Source: Promethearchaeota archaeon (GTDB lineage Archaea; Asgardarchaeota; Lokiarchaeia; Sigyniarchaeales; SOKP01). From it: a DNA stretch of 64,000 nucleotides. Made by a program: the position numbers and the translations under genes. The notes beneath the pieces are model-generated. The model made no database searches, had not been told where the DNA came from, and saw only the letters and a list, made by a program, of their open reading frames with translations. Location of the stretch: NCBI GenBank assembly GCA_016839585.1, contig JAEOTZ010000026.1, positions 19,143-83,142 of the forward strand, written 5' to 3'. Shown one piece after another: positions 1 through 8,317 of this stretch (position 1 is the stretch's first letter; each line of letters opens with the position of its first letter).

Positions 1-2
1 GT

Positions 3-980
3 GATATAGTAGGTACTGGTTTCTTATTTTTTTCAGGACTAAGCACGGTATTATTTTACAGGAGTAGACTTACGAAAGCTGAAGCTTCGGATAATAGTAT
101 AAAACAAGTAAATAACGAATACTTATTTCGAGCTTTAATAATAATAGTTCTAGCTTTGCTATATTCTAGCGTTACAGCAGTAGGAATGTTAAATCCTTTA
201 GATATTTGGAAATGGTATATACCACTTACAATAGGTATTTCCCTATTATTAGCATTTTTGCTATTAAAAACTTCAAAATCATTTAGAATCATATTAGCTG
301 TGATTATTTGGATTAACCATTATTATATTCTTTCAATTCTTTTGCCTTATGAAGGACAAGTTAACATTTTTGGAGCCTTATATCATGTTTTGTATAATGG
401 TTTACATCCCATTCTATACTATTTCAGCTTTTTTCTAGTAGGGACAGTTGTAGGAGATGTCATGCTTGAAATATATCTCAAAGATGATCAAAAGGAAAGA
501 AGATTAGCATTATTAAATAAATTTTTGCTTCCATCATTAATAATGGGCACAATTCTAATATTAATTGCGGTTTTGTTTCTTTTTCCTGGTTTTTTAATAG
601 ATGAAACTTTTTCATCGACAATATATTCACTAGGAGTAATTTTAACTACATTTTCTGTTTTATTAATCTTTGAAGAATTCGAAGTCATAAAAGTAGAAAA
701 GAGCTATAGATTTTTCTATTTCTACTCTTTTTATTCTTTCACCATCTATTTTTCACATAATATCATATATTTTATTTTTATCAATCAATTAAATGCATTA
801 ACCTACTGGATCGCTGTAATAGGGACATATATTTTGTTAACTCTATTAATTAGACTCATATATAAGAAATATGGGTCAAAAGCTTCTTTAAAGGCACAAA
901 TTGGCAGAGTAGCGGTAATTTTAGTTAGAAAGGTTGAGAAAAAAAAAGAACGGATAGAATTATTAAATATTAAGAAATAA
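3..980 (+). CDS. Multi-pass membrane protein, acyltransferase-like (5' truncated by window edge)
   Basis: The frame is open from the first bases of the window, so the gene begins upstream and only its C-terminal 325 or so residues are visible. At least eight hydrophobic stretches are seen, followed by a basic tail rich in Lys and Arg. The late segment with FTIYFSHNIIYFIF and the short cytoplasmic EIYLKDDQKERR loop resemble membrane acyltransferases of the acyltransferase-3 / DUF1624 (HGSNAT-like) kind. No catalytic residue can be assigned because the N-terminus is missing. The gene converges on the next one with about 40 bases between stops. Family assignment is tentative; the membrane nature is clear. 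Confidence 0.55.
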   Translation, partial: DIVGTGFLFFSGLSTVLFYRSRLTKAEASDNSIKQVNNEYLFRALIIIVLALLYSSVTAVGMLNPLDIWKWYIPLTIGISLLLAFLLLKTSKSFRIILAVIIWINHYYILSILLPYEGQVNIFGALYHVLYNGLHPILYYFSFFLVGTVVGDVMLEIYLKDDQKERRLALLNKFLLPSLIMGTILILIAVLFLFPGFLIDETFSSTIYSLGVILTTFSVLLIFEEFEVIKVEKSYRFFYFYSFYSFTIYFSHNIIYFIFINQLNALTYWIAVIGTYILLTLLIRLIYKKYGSKASLKAQIGRVAVILVRKVEKKKERIELLNIKK

Positions 981-1019
981 GGAGATAAGAGATAATCCAA
1001 ATATTTAGATTTTTAATAT

Positions 1020-2291
1020 TCACATTAGCATAGCTTTAAAAAATCGTGGACTTAATGTTATTTTTGAAAGTACGGGAAGCTTCCCGAACCATTTTTCCCC
1101 AAAATATCTGTCATTACTTGTATTATGGTTTGCTAGATCATGGTTAATATATGCTTCATATATGTACTTTCTTGCTAATTTATTTTCATTAAGTAGTTCA
1201 GTATATAAGCGCCATAAAGACTTCACATAGGACCCCTCATTATATATCAAGTATTCAAGGGCATTCCCATTCTTAAAATAAGTCATTAAGATGCGTCTAA
1301 CTTCTTGATCATACTTTTGTAGCTCTGATCGGCTAAAATTACTACCTTTCTCAAATAATGGTTTTACAGTATTCGAAGCGATATCTGCACATGCTATTCC
1401 AGGCAACAATCCTTCGTAAAAGAAGGCAGTTACAATCCCGGCTGCTTCTCCTAGAACAAGAACTCGATCGTTTGAGAACCTTTTAATTGGATGTTTAGAG
1501 ATGTCACCTACAAATGCAGTTGACAAATTATATTTTAACCCTTCAATAAACGGTTGGATAGGTTTATAATTTTTTAAAATTCTTTCAAGTCTAGAAATAA
1601 TTTCCTCCTTGGATTGGTTTTTTTCACCTAAAAATCCTGCTGAAATTCTCTCTTTACCTTTATTAAAGAAAAAAGGGCCATTCCAACTTATTTTAGGATT
1701 GATGTGAAAAGTATAGTTCCATTCAATATTCTCATTTATTTTGTTTTCATCTCCAAATAGATGGAGATAGGTCCCGGTATAATGATCTGGAATTTCAAAT
1801 CCCAAAGATCGCTGTAGATCAAAACCGCGTGAGCCAGTTGCCAATACTAATAGTTTTGTTGAATAAGAAGCACCTTTAGCATTGATTAATTCTAAATAAT
1901 CACTGTGTCTGTTTATTTTTGAGATTCTCTCATTAGAGTTAAAGGTTCCCCCTTGTTCTTCAAATTTATTTATTAATTCTTCAATAAGATTTTCAGTATA
2001 ACATATATTTCCTAAAGGTATTCCAAATTCATTAGAATCGATAACACCATTAAATTCATCACTCATGTAATTTGATTTCGTGTGTTTACAAGGAAATATT
2101 GAACTGCTTTCCCAATCAGTTTCATTCTTTATAAAGGGTCTATTATGTTCTGGAAAGATATTTGTTCTTATTGGAATATTGGAATGATGATAATCTTGAG
2201 CTTCTATAAGGAGTGTCTTTGCATATTTTGAAATTTTATTTGCAAAAGAAGCACCTGATACTCCTGCACCGATGACAATTACATCATACAT
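1020..2291 (-). CDS. FAD-dependent oxidoreductase, geranylgeranyl reductase family
   Basis: This 423-residue flavoprotein opens with MYDVIVIGAGVSGASFANK, a Rossmann FAD-binding GxGxxG motif at residues 8-13. A second FAD contact, LVLATGSRG, lies mid-protein, and the C-terminal FAD motif VLVLGEAAGIVTAFFYEGL falls near residue 280. Length and motif order match the geranylgeranyl reductase / digeranylgeranylglycerophospholipid reductase family, which saturates archaeal isoprenoid lipid chains. Family members also act on other polyprenyl or small substrates, so the substrate is not certain. A second, divergent member lies at 60251-61492. The ATG is the only sensible start because the FAD motif follows at once. 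Confidence 0.85.
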   Translation of the reverse strand: MYDVIVIGAGVSGASFANKISKYAKTLLIEAQDYHHSNIPIRTNIFPEHNRPFIKNETDWESSSIFPCKHTKSNYMSDEFNGVIDSNEFGIPLGNICYTENLIEELINKFEEQGGTFNSNERISKINRHSDYLELINAKGASYSTKLLVLATGSRGFDLQRSLGFEIPDHYTGTYLHLFGDENKINENIEWNYTFHINPKISWNGPFFFNKGKERISAGFLGEKNQSKEEIISRLERILKNYKPIQPFIEGLKYNLSTAFVGDISKHPIKRFSNDRVLVLGEAAGIVTAFFYEGLLPGIACADIASNTVKPLFEKGSNFSRSELQKYDQEVRRILMTYFKNGNALEYLIYNEGSYVKSLWRLYTELLNENKLARKYIYEAYINHDLANHNTSNDRYFGEKWFGKLPVLSKITLSPRFFKAMLM

Positions 2292-2317
2292 AATTAAGTT
2301 TCAAAATAAACAACAAT

Positions 2318-2341
2318 AAAAAAGGTTTTTTCTTAAAACCT
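2318..2341 (-). terminator. Hairpin plus T-run after the longin-like gene
   Basis: Read on the minus strand, AGGTTTT pairs perfectly with AAAACCT around a five-base loop and is followed directly by a run of T. It lies about 40 bases after the stop of the 2383-3135 gene and before the start of the flavoprotein gene. This looks like an intrinsic-type terminator. Archaeal termination relies mostly on the T-run, so the hairpin may be incidental. Confidence 0.4.
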
Positions 2342-2382
2342 AATTCTTATTTTCTTTCTGAAAAGGTTAAGAATATGAAATT

Positions 2383-3135
2383 TTAAATAATGTTTTGTAT
2401 TGTTTTCGAGATTTTTTCTAAATTGACTTCAGCCATTCCAAGTGGAACTGTAGAATCAAATAAAATCACGATAATTAGTGGTTCCAATTTCCAAGCTATT
2501 TCAATGATTTTTGAAAATACTTTTTGATTATTTTCCAAACTGTAAAAGGTCATATTAAATTCATGTGCTACTTTATATCGAACTTCTAATTCTTTTAATG
2601 AGGATAATAAGATATCTTGAGGTAGCGATGAATAAATAACTTTTCCATTAATTGAAAAAAGTGCTGCTCCAATAATTTCGTTTTCAAACACCAGGCTTTT
2701 AATGTGATCGATTATTTTCCTATATAAAGCTCGACTTGACGTTAATTCAGCTTCACCTGTAATTATAGAATCAATCTTGAGATCAAATGCATGGTTCTCA
2801 ATTATTTGATAATCATCAATATCAGCTGTTTTCAAGAAAACTCCAAATGCATCAATTATACTGGCTAATCGAGAACTAATATATAATAGACTTGCGCTTG
2901 AATCTGATAATATTGTATATATGAAATCTTTCTGTATTCTGAAAACAAACCTAAAATCACCCATTTCGATAATTTCAGGGGTTTGTTGCATTATTACATT
3001 TTCAGAGAAGGAAAAGATAGCTGAAAAGAAAGGGGTAATTAAATTTGGCTCTATATTCTCAAAATCTTCTGTAAAATTCCTGCTATAAATGCAAACTCCT
3101 GCTTTTGTTAGAATAAATAGAGAATGTATTTTCAT
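2383..3135 (-). CDS. Longin/roadblock-like protein of Asgard type, function unknown
   Basis: This is a 250-residue soluble protein with no signal peptide. The N-terminus, MKIHSLFILTKAGVCIYSRN, has the alternating strand pattern and short turn typical of longin-fold proteins. The second half, with EIIGAALFSINGKVIYSS, resembles the GaxvisxxGxxixs strand-turn-strand of roadblock/LC7 domains. The protein may therefore be two related alpha/beta domains in tandem. Longin and roadblock folds are abundant in Asgard archaea and partner small GTPases, but no GTPase gene lies next to this one. The reading is by eye; only a structure prediction or profile search would settle it. Confidence 0.5.
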   Translation of the reverse strand: MKIHSLFILTKAGVCIYSRNFTEDFENIEPNLITPFFSAIFSFSENVIMQQTPEIIEMGDFRFVFRIQKDFIYTILSDSSASLLYISSRLASIIDAFGVFLKTADIDDYQIIENHAFDLKIDSIITGEAELTSSRALYRKIIDHIKSLVFENEIIGAALFSINGKVIYSSLPQDILLSSLKELEVRYKVAHEFNMTFYSLENNQKVFSKIIEIAWKLEPLIIVILFDSTVPLGMAEVNLEKISKTIQNII

Positions 3136-3441
3136 TAAGATAAAAACTACAAACTTATTTTAAATTTAATTAAAGAAATTTAGTCTTATAAGTATTATTA
3201 AAAGCAAATTTATGATATTTTTGTACATTTGAATTAGTTGCCCTTAAAAAGATTTATAGTTGTCAAATATTTTTAATTTATTCGTAATTTATAAAATGAT
3301 TTTTCTTATGAATTCATATTTTAGTCATGAATTTTTTTTCATAATAAAGATGTTTAAATATCAATTTTTATTTGTTTTAAATAAGAAAGTTGTGATTACA
3401 CATCACATAACTTTCGACAAATTAAAAAAGAATGTTGAAAA
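3136..3441. other. 306-base divergent intergenic region
   Basis: This AT-rich stretch separates the divergent longin-like and thioredoxin genes and should hold both promoters. A TATA-like ATTTATAG is at about 3252 with TTGTCAAAT just after it. A frame open through most of the right half encodes a Phe/Ile/Lys-rich string without recognisable features and is probably not a gene. Confidence 0.4.
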
Positions 3442-3843
3442 ATGACTGATGATGAATTAGAAAAAATTAGACAGAGAAAAGTAGAAATGTTGCTAAAACA
3501 GCAATCAATGCCAAATGAAATTATAAAACTTCATGATATTAACGAATTGAATAAATTGACAAAAGATTTTCCAGATAAGATCGTAATTATAGATCTCTGG
3601 GCGGTATGGTGCGGACCCTGTAAGATCTTTGCCCCAATTTTTGAGAAATTACAAAAAGAATATTCTAATGATTTCATATTTGCTAAAGTTAATGTTGATG
3701 AAAATCCGTCTATAGCACAATATTTTGGTGTTACAGCAATTCCAACCACTCTCTTTATTAACAACGGGAAACTTGTAAGAAAATTTGTTGGAGTACTGAA
3801 TTATGATACCTTAAAACAAATTCTCGAAAAACTTAAATCTTAA
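3442..3843 (+). CDS. Thioredoxin with N-terminal helical extension
   Basis: A thioredoxin-fold disulfide reductase with the classical active site WCGPCK at residues 56-61. The cis-proline loop TAIPTT lies near residue 98, followed by the FINNGK and FVGVL strands. The first 25 or so residues (MTDDELEKIRQRKVEMLLKQ) form a charged helix before the fold starts; such extensions occur in some archaeal thioredoxins. The protein is cytoplasmic with no signal peptide. It probably reduces protein disulfides using a thioredoxin reductase encoded elsewhere. The ATG at 3442 has no good SD motif, which would suit a leaderless transcript. Confidence 0.92.
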   Translation: MTDDELEKIRQRKVEMLLKQQSMPNEIIKLHDINELNKLTKDFPDKIVIIDLWAVWCGPCKIFAPIFEKLQKEYSNDFIFAKVNVDENPSIAQYFGVTAIPTTLFINNGKLVRKFVGVLNYDTLKQILEKLKS

Positions 3844-3910
3844 ATCAGCTCAATTTTGCAATTTATCCTTTTTATTTTAATTTTCAAAAAAGTAAATATG
3901 GTGAAACCTC

Positions 3911-4357
3911 TTGGAAAGTATTTCTGACCAATTAAAAAATATGTTAGAAGATAAAAATATTTATAGAAGTGGTAACTTGTTTAAATGCATTCTTGGTCTT
4001 AATGAATTAGAATCAACCATTTTTTCTTTCTTATTAAGAAATAAAAAAGTATGTACAGAAGAATTATCAAATGCTCTTAATAAAGATAGAAGTTCAATTC
4101 AAAGAGCACTTCAAAATTTAATTGAACTCAAAATAATTAAGAGAGAATCAATGTCTAGAAAAGAATTCTTTGAATTTAAAGGAAAAAATGACATAAATAA
4201 ACGAGGTTATCTTTACGTTTATAGTGCAAAAGATTTAGGATTTGTAAAAAAACAATTTCGAGAATTATTGGATAAATGGTACAATTCCATGATAAATTAT
4301 ATTGGAAATTTAGATAGTACTTTTGATTGTTATAAAAATGAAGGACGACTATGTTAA
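3911..4357 (+). CDS. Winged-helix transcriptional regulator (TrmB/MarR-like)
   Basis: A 148-residue DNA-binding protein starting at TTG, with GGTG seven bases upstream. Residues about 30-75 form a winged helix: LNELESTIFSFLLRNKKVCT, then the recognition-type stretch SNALNKDRSSIQRALQNLIE, then the wing KIIKRES. The C-terminal third is helical and may dimerise, ending in a short Cys-containing tail. The layout resembles small archaeal TrmB- or MarR-like regulators. It is followed at 125 bases by the methyltransferase gene on the same strand, but no shared operator is evident. The target is unknown. Confidence 0.65.
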   Translation: MESISDQLKNMLEDKNIYRSGNLFKCILGLNELESTIFSFLLRNKKVCTEELSNALNKDRSSIQRALQNLIELKIIKRESMSRKEFFEFKGKNDINKRGYLYVYSAKDLGFVKKQFRELLDKWYNSMINYIGNLDSTFDCYKNEGRLC

Positions 4358-4482
4358 TTCTTAACTAGTCATTAGCTTCATTCCAAACTTTTTGTAAATA
4401 TATTATTTAAATTCATTTAATATTTGCCTTGTTTTTATTTTTTAAAAGATTTTAATATTTTAGTTTATATTTTAAGATAATT

Positions 4483-5229
4483 ATGAAGGAAATTGATAAT
4501 GTTGAATATTTTGATATTAATAATATTAGCGAGATGTTCCATAAAAAGATAAGTGCTGAAGAAATAAGAGGATATTTTGAAGAAGGTAAAATTAAAGGAA
4601 AAATAATAGAAAATGAGTGGTATACGAATCAAAATGCGATCGATGACTTCAAGAATTTATTAGTCGATGAGAGAGCCATATTCGTAGGTCCTTATAAAAT
4701 TGATTTATCAAATATTGAATTAAAAGGGAGAATCTTAGATATTGGGGGAGGGGGAGAAGGCGTAATTGGACAATTTAAGGGGGAACAGGTTGTTGCAATA
4801 GATCCTAATAGAAGTGAACTTGAAGAAGCTAAGAGTACTAAAGATTTAAAAATAGTTATGGATGCTAAAGATTTACAATTTTTAGATAATACATTTGATA
4901 CAGTTACTGCATTTTTCACTATGATGTATATCCAAATAGCGGATCACAAAAAAGTCTTCGAAGAAATATATAGAGTTTTGAAAAAAGATGGTGAATTTGT
5001 GCTCTGGGATTTAACTATACCAAATAGAGGTAATATTAAAAAAGACATCTATGGTGTAAGGCTTAATGTAAAAATTAATGATAAAATTATTGAAAGTGGT
5101 TATGGTATATTATGGAATAAAGAACAGGATATGGATCATCACTCAGACTTGGCTAAAGATATAGGTTTTAAAATATTAAAAAAAGAAGAAGAAAAAGACA
5201 CATTCTATTTAAGATTTAGAAAGAGCTAA
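4483..5229 (+). CDS. SAM-dependent methyltransferase with N-terminal excisionase-like HTH
   Basis: Residues 80-248 form a class I methyltransferase. Motif I is ILDIGGGGEGVIG at 84-96, the acidic end of strand 2 is VVAIDPN, and a motif IV/post-I region TAFFTMMYIQI is followed by VLKKDGEFVLWDL, typical of Methyltransf_11 enzymes. Residues 1-60 are separate. DINNISEMFHKKISAEEIRG, then GKIKGKIIENEWY and NQNAIDDFK, follow the helix-turn-helix plus wing pattern of MerR/excisionase (HTH_17) domains. The fusion suggests a DNA- or nucleoprotein-targeted methyltransferase, or a regulator sensing a methylation substrate. The substrate cannot be read from sequence. Confidence 0.75.
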   Translation: MKEIDNVEYFDINNISEMFHKKISAEEIRGYFEEGKIKGKIIENEWYTNQNAIDDFKNLLVDERAIFVGPYKIDLSNIELKGRILDIGGGGEGVIGQFKGEQVVAIDPNRSELEEAKSTKDLKIVMDAKDLQFLDNTFDTVTAFFTMMYIQIADHKKVFEEIYRVLKKDGEFVLWDLTIPNRGNIKKDIYGVRLNVKINDKIIESGYGILWNKEQDMDHHSDLAKDIGFKILKKEEEKDTFYLRFRKS

Positions 5230-5275
5230 TCCATTAGAAAGAGAGATTTAAAATAGAATTAATCTCTAAATGGAT
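5229..5275 (+). other. Two-tier inverted repeat just after the methyltransferase gene
   Basis: ATCCATT pairs with AATGGAT (outer arms) and AGAGATT with AATCTCT (inner arms), separated by an asymmetric internal loop. The structure begins at the last base of the methyltransferase stop codon. It may be a 3'-UTR structure or a protein site; there is no T-run after it. Confidence 0.3.
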
Positions 5276-5389
5276 TGAATATGGGACGAAAAATTATTCT
5301 CAGAAAGACTAAAATCCTTAAAGATAAAATAAATTGTTTTTAAATCATTTGAATAATCTTAATTAATTCAGAATTCGCTTGATTTCTCA

Positions 5390-5611
5390 TTATTTCCAAG
5401 CAGAGTGAGATATGATTGCATCATATGGGCATGCTCCTTCACAAGCTCCACACTCGATACATTCAGCAATATCTTCAGCATCTACCTTTCCATCAAGAAT
5501 ATCGTAAACTTGAACTGGGCAGACTTCTACACATTCTCCTGATCCAGCACAGAGATCCAAATTAATTTCAACCCAGTGATCATTAGCTTCCCATTTTTTT
5601 ATATTTGACAT
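5390..5611 (-). CDS. Dicluster ferredoxin with an altered first cluster motif
   Basis: A 73-residue electron carrier. The second motif is complete: CIECGACEGACP gives Cys 51, 54, 57 and 61. The first motif reads CAGSGECVEVCP: Cys 21, 27 and 31 are present, but the expected second Cys (position 24) is Ser. Some archaeal ferredoxins with a non-Cys residue here carry a [3Fe-4S] cluster or use an oxygen ligand. The fold is otherwise that of a bacterial-type 2[4Fe-4S] ferredoxin with an extra 20-residue N-terminus. It could serve AOR, Fd-nitroreductases or other ferredoxin enzymes; its gene stands alone. Confidence 0.88.
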   Translation of the reverse strand: MSNIKKWEANDHWVEINLDLCAGSGECVEVCPVQVYDILDGKVDAEDIAECIECGACEGACPYDAIISHSAWK

Positions 5612-5836
5612 AAAAAAATCATTACTCTAAAAATTTTACTAGATATTTTTTATAATTTTTCATCTAAAAAATTAATTCTTATATTCTATAATTTTAGTTT
5701 ATCTAAATAAAGAAATAAGAGTCTTAATAGAATAATTGAGAGATAGTTCTTTTAAAACTAGTGATAATTCTTAATCCATTATTTTATTAGAAAAATATCT
5801 TTTTATTATATTGAGAAAATTTTATAGGAATTATTT

Positions 5837-6745
5837 ATGAGTAAAAGTTCTTTTTCTGAGCATTTATTCCAATATCGGTCTGTAGAAAGGAAGAAACTCT
5901 ACATTTCACTGATTATTACTACCACTGTTATGGTTTTAGAAATTATTGGTGGTTTAATTACAAATAGCATCGCTTTGTTAAGTAATGCTGGTCATATGTT
6001 CACTCATAGTTTTGCTATTGGGATAAGTTTATTAGCAATTAATATTGCAAGAAAACCTCCTTGTCATCATAAAACTTTTGGCTTATACCGAGCTGAGGTG
6101 TTAGCAGCTTTTATTAATGGTTTATTTCTTATTCCAATTGTAGGAATAATGATATATGAAGCAATTCTTAGGTTTTTAAATCCAGAAGAAGTATTTGGTT
6201 TTTATATGTTATTGATTGCTCTTATAGGACTTTTTGTGAATCTAACAAGTATCAGAATTCTACAAGGAAGCCAGAATAATAATTTGAATGTTAAAAGTGT
6301 GTTTTATCATATGATTGGAGATGCTGCTTCTTCAATTGGGATTGTAGTAGCTTCGATTATTATACTTTATACTGATTTCAACATACTTGATCCAATTGTA
6401 AGTATTGGGATATCAATGGTAATTCTTTTTTGGGCTTGGAGTGTATTAAAAGAATCTACAAGAATTCTACTTGAAATGGCTCCAAAAGGATTGAATATTG
6501 ATACTATTAATGATGATTTGAAAAATAATTTTAAAGAGATTAAGGAAATTTATAATGTGCATCTCTGGACAATTACCCCTGATATGCTCATGTTTTCTGC
6601 TTATATAAAAATTGATGAAGAGATAAAGGCTAATCAGGATAACTTGATTTCTGAAATTAATAACTTTTTATTCAAAAAGTATAATATAATTGAATCAACG
6701 ATACAAGTAATGCCTAAAAATGCAATAGAGGCTTGTAATATTTAA
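5837..6745 (+). CDS. Cation diffusion facilitator (CDF) family metal exporter
   Basis: A 302-residue protein with six predicted membrane helices and a C-terminal cytoplasmic domain ending in the ferredoxin-like fold seen in CDFs (IYNVHLWTI near residue 237). It exports divalent metal, usually Zn2+, by proton antiport. The TM5 metal motif HMIGD is intact (His158, Asp162). In TM2 the usual DAGHMLTD reads NAGHMFTH, so Asp is replaced by His57 and the preceding Asp by Asn50. This could shift metal selectivity. SD AGGA precedes the ATG. It opens a run of four cation transporter genes. Confidence 0.9.
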   Translation: MSKSSFSEHLFQYRSVERKKLYISLIITTTVMVLEIIGGLITNSIALLSNAGHMFTHSFAIGISLLAINIARKPPCHHKTFGLYRAEVLAAFINGLFLIPIVGIMIYEAILRFLNPEEVFGFYMLLIALIGLFVNLTSIRILQGSQNNNLNVKSVFYHMIGDAASSIGIVVASIIILYTDFNILDPIVSIGISMVILFWAWSVLKESTRILLEMAPKGLNIDTINDDLKNNFKEIKEIYNVHLWTITPDMLMFSAYIKIDEEIKANQDNLISEINNFLFKKYNIIESTIQVMPKNAIEACNI

Positions 6746-6851
6746 GAACTCGTTTTTTTAATTATAAAATAAACATTTAAATAATAATATATCGATTCTA
6801 ATTATTATTAACAATTTATAAAAATAGAATAAAAGGTATAAGTGGTCACAA

Positions 6852-7322
6852 ATGAGTTTAGAAAGGATAAAAGGTGAATTGTCAAGTTATTTTGTTGGAG
6901 CATTAATTTGTAGTGCGATAACTGGAATTTTATTTCTTGCTACTGATTTCGCCGGATGGTACAATTATAGTCCAAGGATTTATGGATGGGTTGGTTCTTA
7001 TGCGTTATATGAAGGAGGGGCTCTTGGAGGGCTTGCTTTTGTCTTTATAGGATTAGCATTTTTAGGGATTGCTGCTCTTTCATTTATAGCTCTTAGGGAT
7101 CCAAAGAAAATACCTTCAATAAAGATATTACAAGGATCTATGGTTTTTTCAGCAGTTATTGCCATTCTCAGTATAATTGGAGCCATAGTTTTTGAAGTAG
7201 AAATGGCTGATGCAGACTACACTGATTGGTGGTTAGGAGAAGCTTTTTATGGCGGATTAATCGGTGGAATATTAACAGCTGCTTTCCTATATCTTGCACT
7301 TAAAGGTTTTGAAGCTAAGTAA
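6852..7322 (+). CDS. Small four-helix membrane protein, unknown function
   Basis: A 156-residue protein with four predicted membrane helices and short loops. The loop between helices 1 and 2 is aromatic (FAGWYNYSPRIYGWVGSY) and the one between helices 3 and 4 is acidic (FEVEMADADYTDWWLGE), so both probably face outside. The cytoplasmic turn ALRDPKKIPSIK is basic, consistent with inside. No family is recognised. It sits between the CDF and GDT1-type genes but on the opposite strand to the latter. A role linked to metal transport is only suggested by position. Confidence 0.6.
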   Translation: MSLERIKGELSSYFVGALICSAITGILFLATDFAGWYNYSPRIYGWVGSYALYEGGALGGLAFVFIGLAFLGIAALSFIALRDPKKIPSIKILQGSMVFSAVIAILSIIGAIVFEVEMADADYTDWWLGEAFYGGLIGGILTAAFLYLALKGFEAK

Positions 7323-7389
7323 TAACATCAGTTTATTTATAGGTGTTTATAATTAAAATATCTAAATCTTACTATTTTTCCCTTTTTTT

Positions 7390-8046
7390 TTAAATAAGTA
7401 TTGATGTTATCAAAGTCAACAATCCAATAATTATAAAAACAGAGGAGGAAATAAGTTTTAGATAAAATTTTGATATTTTTTTAGCTATTATTGCACCAAA
7501 AAGAATGCCAATCCAGGCTACACATATAAGAGCAAAAAAAGCACCCAACCATACTTCAATTGGATTAGGATACCGGGAAGCCATAGTTATTGTTAAAATT
7601 TGAGTTTTATCGCCTAACTCCATTAAAAGTATGAAAATAAATCCTGCTAAATAGGGATTGTTTCTTAATTTTACAAGTTTATTTTTAAAATTATGTGTAA
7701 TTTCATTATCATCTATTTCAATATCTTTTGTTAAAATTTCTCCAGATTTTGATTTACTTCTTTCAAAGTAAAGTTTTTTCAAAGAACGAGCTTCTAAAAT
7801 TCCGATTAAAATAAATATTATCGCAGACACTAAAGATATGATAAAGAGTGGAATAAAGCGGGTTATAATTATTCCAAAAACTACTCCAATTGTTACAATT
7901 AACGCAAAACCAATTGTAACTCCTATTCCAACTTTATAAAATTTTTCATATTCTAAAGCAAGATTAAAAACAATTAATTGAGTTTTATCTCCTAATTCTC
8001 CAAGGAATAAGATCCCAAAGGTTAAAAAAAGGATAAATAAGTCCAT
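7390..8046 (-). CDS. GDT1/TMEM165 (UPF0016) family cation transporter
   Basis: A 218-residue, six-helix membrane protein built from two inverted halves, each carrying the family signature E-x-G-D-K-T: ELGDKTQL at residues 17-24 and ELGDKTQI near residue 145. These acidic motifs form the ion path. Characterised members move Mn2+ and/or Ca2+ (GDT1, TMEM165, MneA-type exporters). A charged hydrophilic linker joins the halves. It is read divergently from the FTR1-type gene across a 271-base gap. Mn2+ or Ca2+ specificity cannot be told from sequence. Confidence 0.9.
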   Translation of the reverse strand: MDLFILFLTFGILFLGELGDKTQLIVFNLALEYEKFYKVGIGVTIGFALIVTIGVVFGIIITRFIPLFIISLVSAIIFILIGILEARSLKKLYFERSKSKSGEILTKDIEIDDNEITHNFKNKLVKLRNNPYLAGFIFILLMELGDKTQILTITMASRYPNPIEVWLGAFFALICVAWIGILFGAIIAKKISKFYLKLISSSVFIIIGLLTLITSILI

Positions 8047-8317
8047 TACTAAGAAAAAAATTTATTTAGTTTAAAATTTACTGATTTTACCATTTGATTT
8101 TATTATCTTTTGAAGACTTTATCTAAATAAAACAATAAGCTTCTCTTATATTTTGATTTTTAAATTTCAATTATTATTCTTAATAGAGATGGCAAACTGG
8201 GTTATCTTTCGAACTAAAAAATTACTTATACTAGATAAGCCTAAAATTTATAATTAATTACTTTTTGATAGATCATAAGATAAAACTAAGTATATGATTA
8301 AATAAGAGAAGAATTAA

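Noticed and set aside
3260..3445. Plus-strand open frame before thioredoxin
   Set aside because: Phe/Ile/Lys-rich low-complexity product, no SD, overlaps the thioredoxin start; probably promoter DNA.
8225..8239. CTTATACTAGATAAG inverted repeat before FTR1
   Set aside because: Arms are only five bases in AT-rich DNA and do not match a known iron-regulator box.
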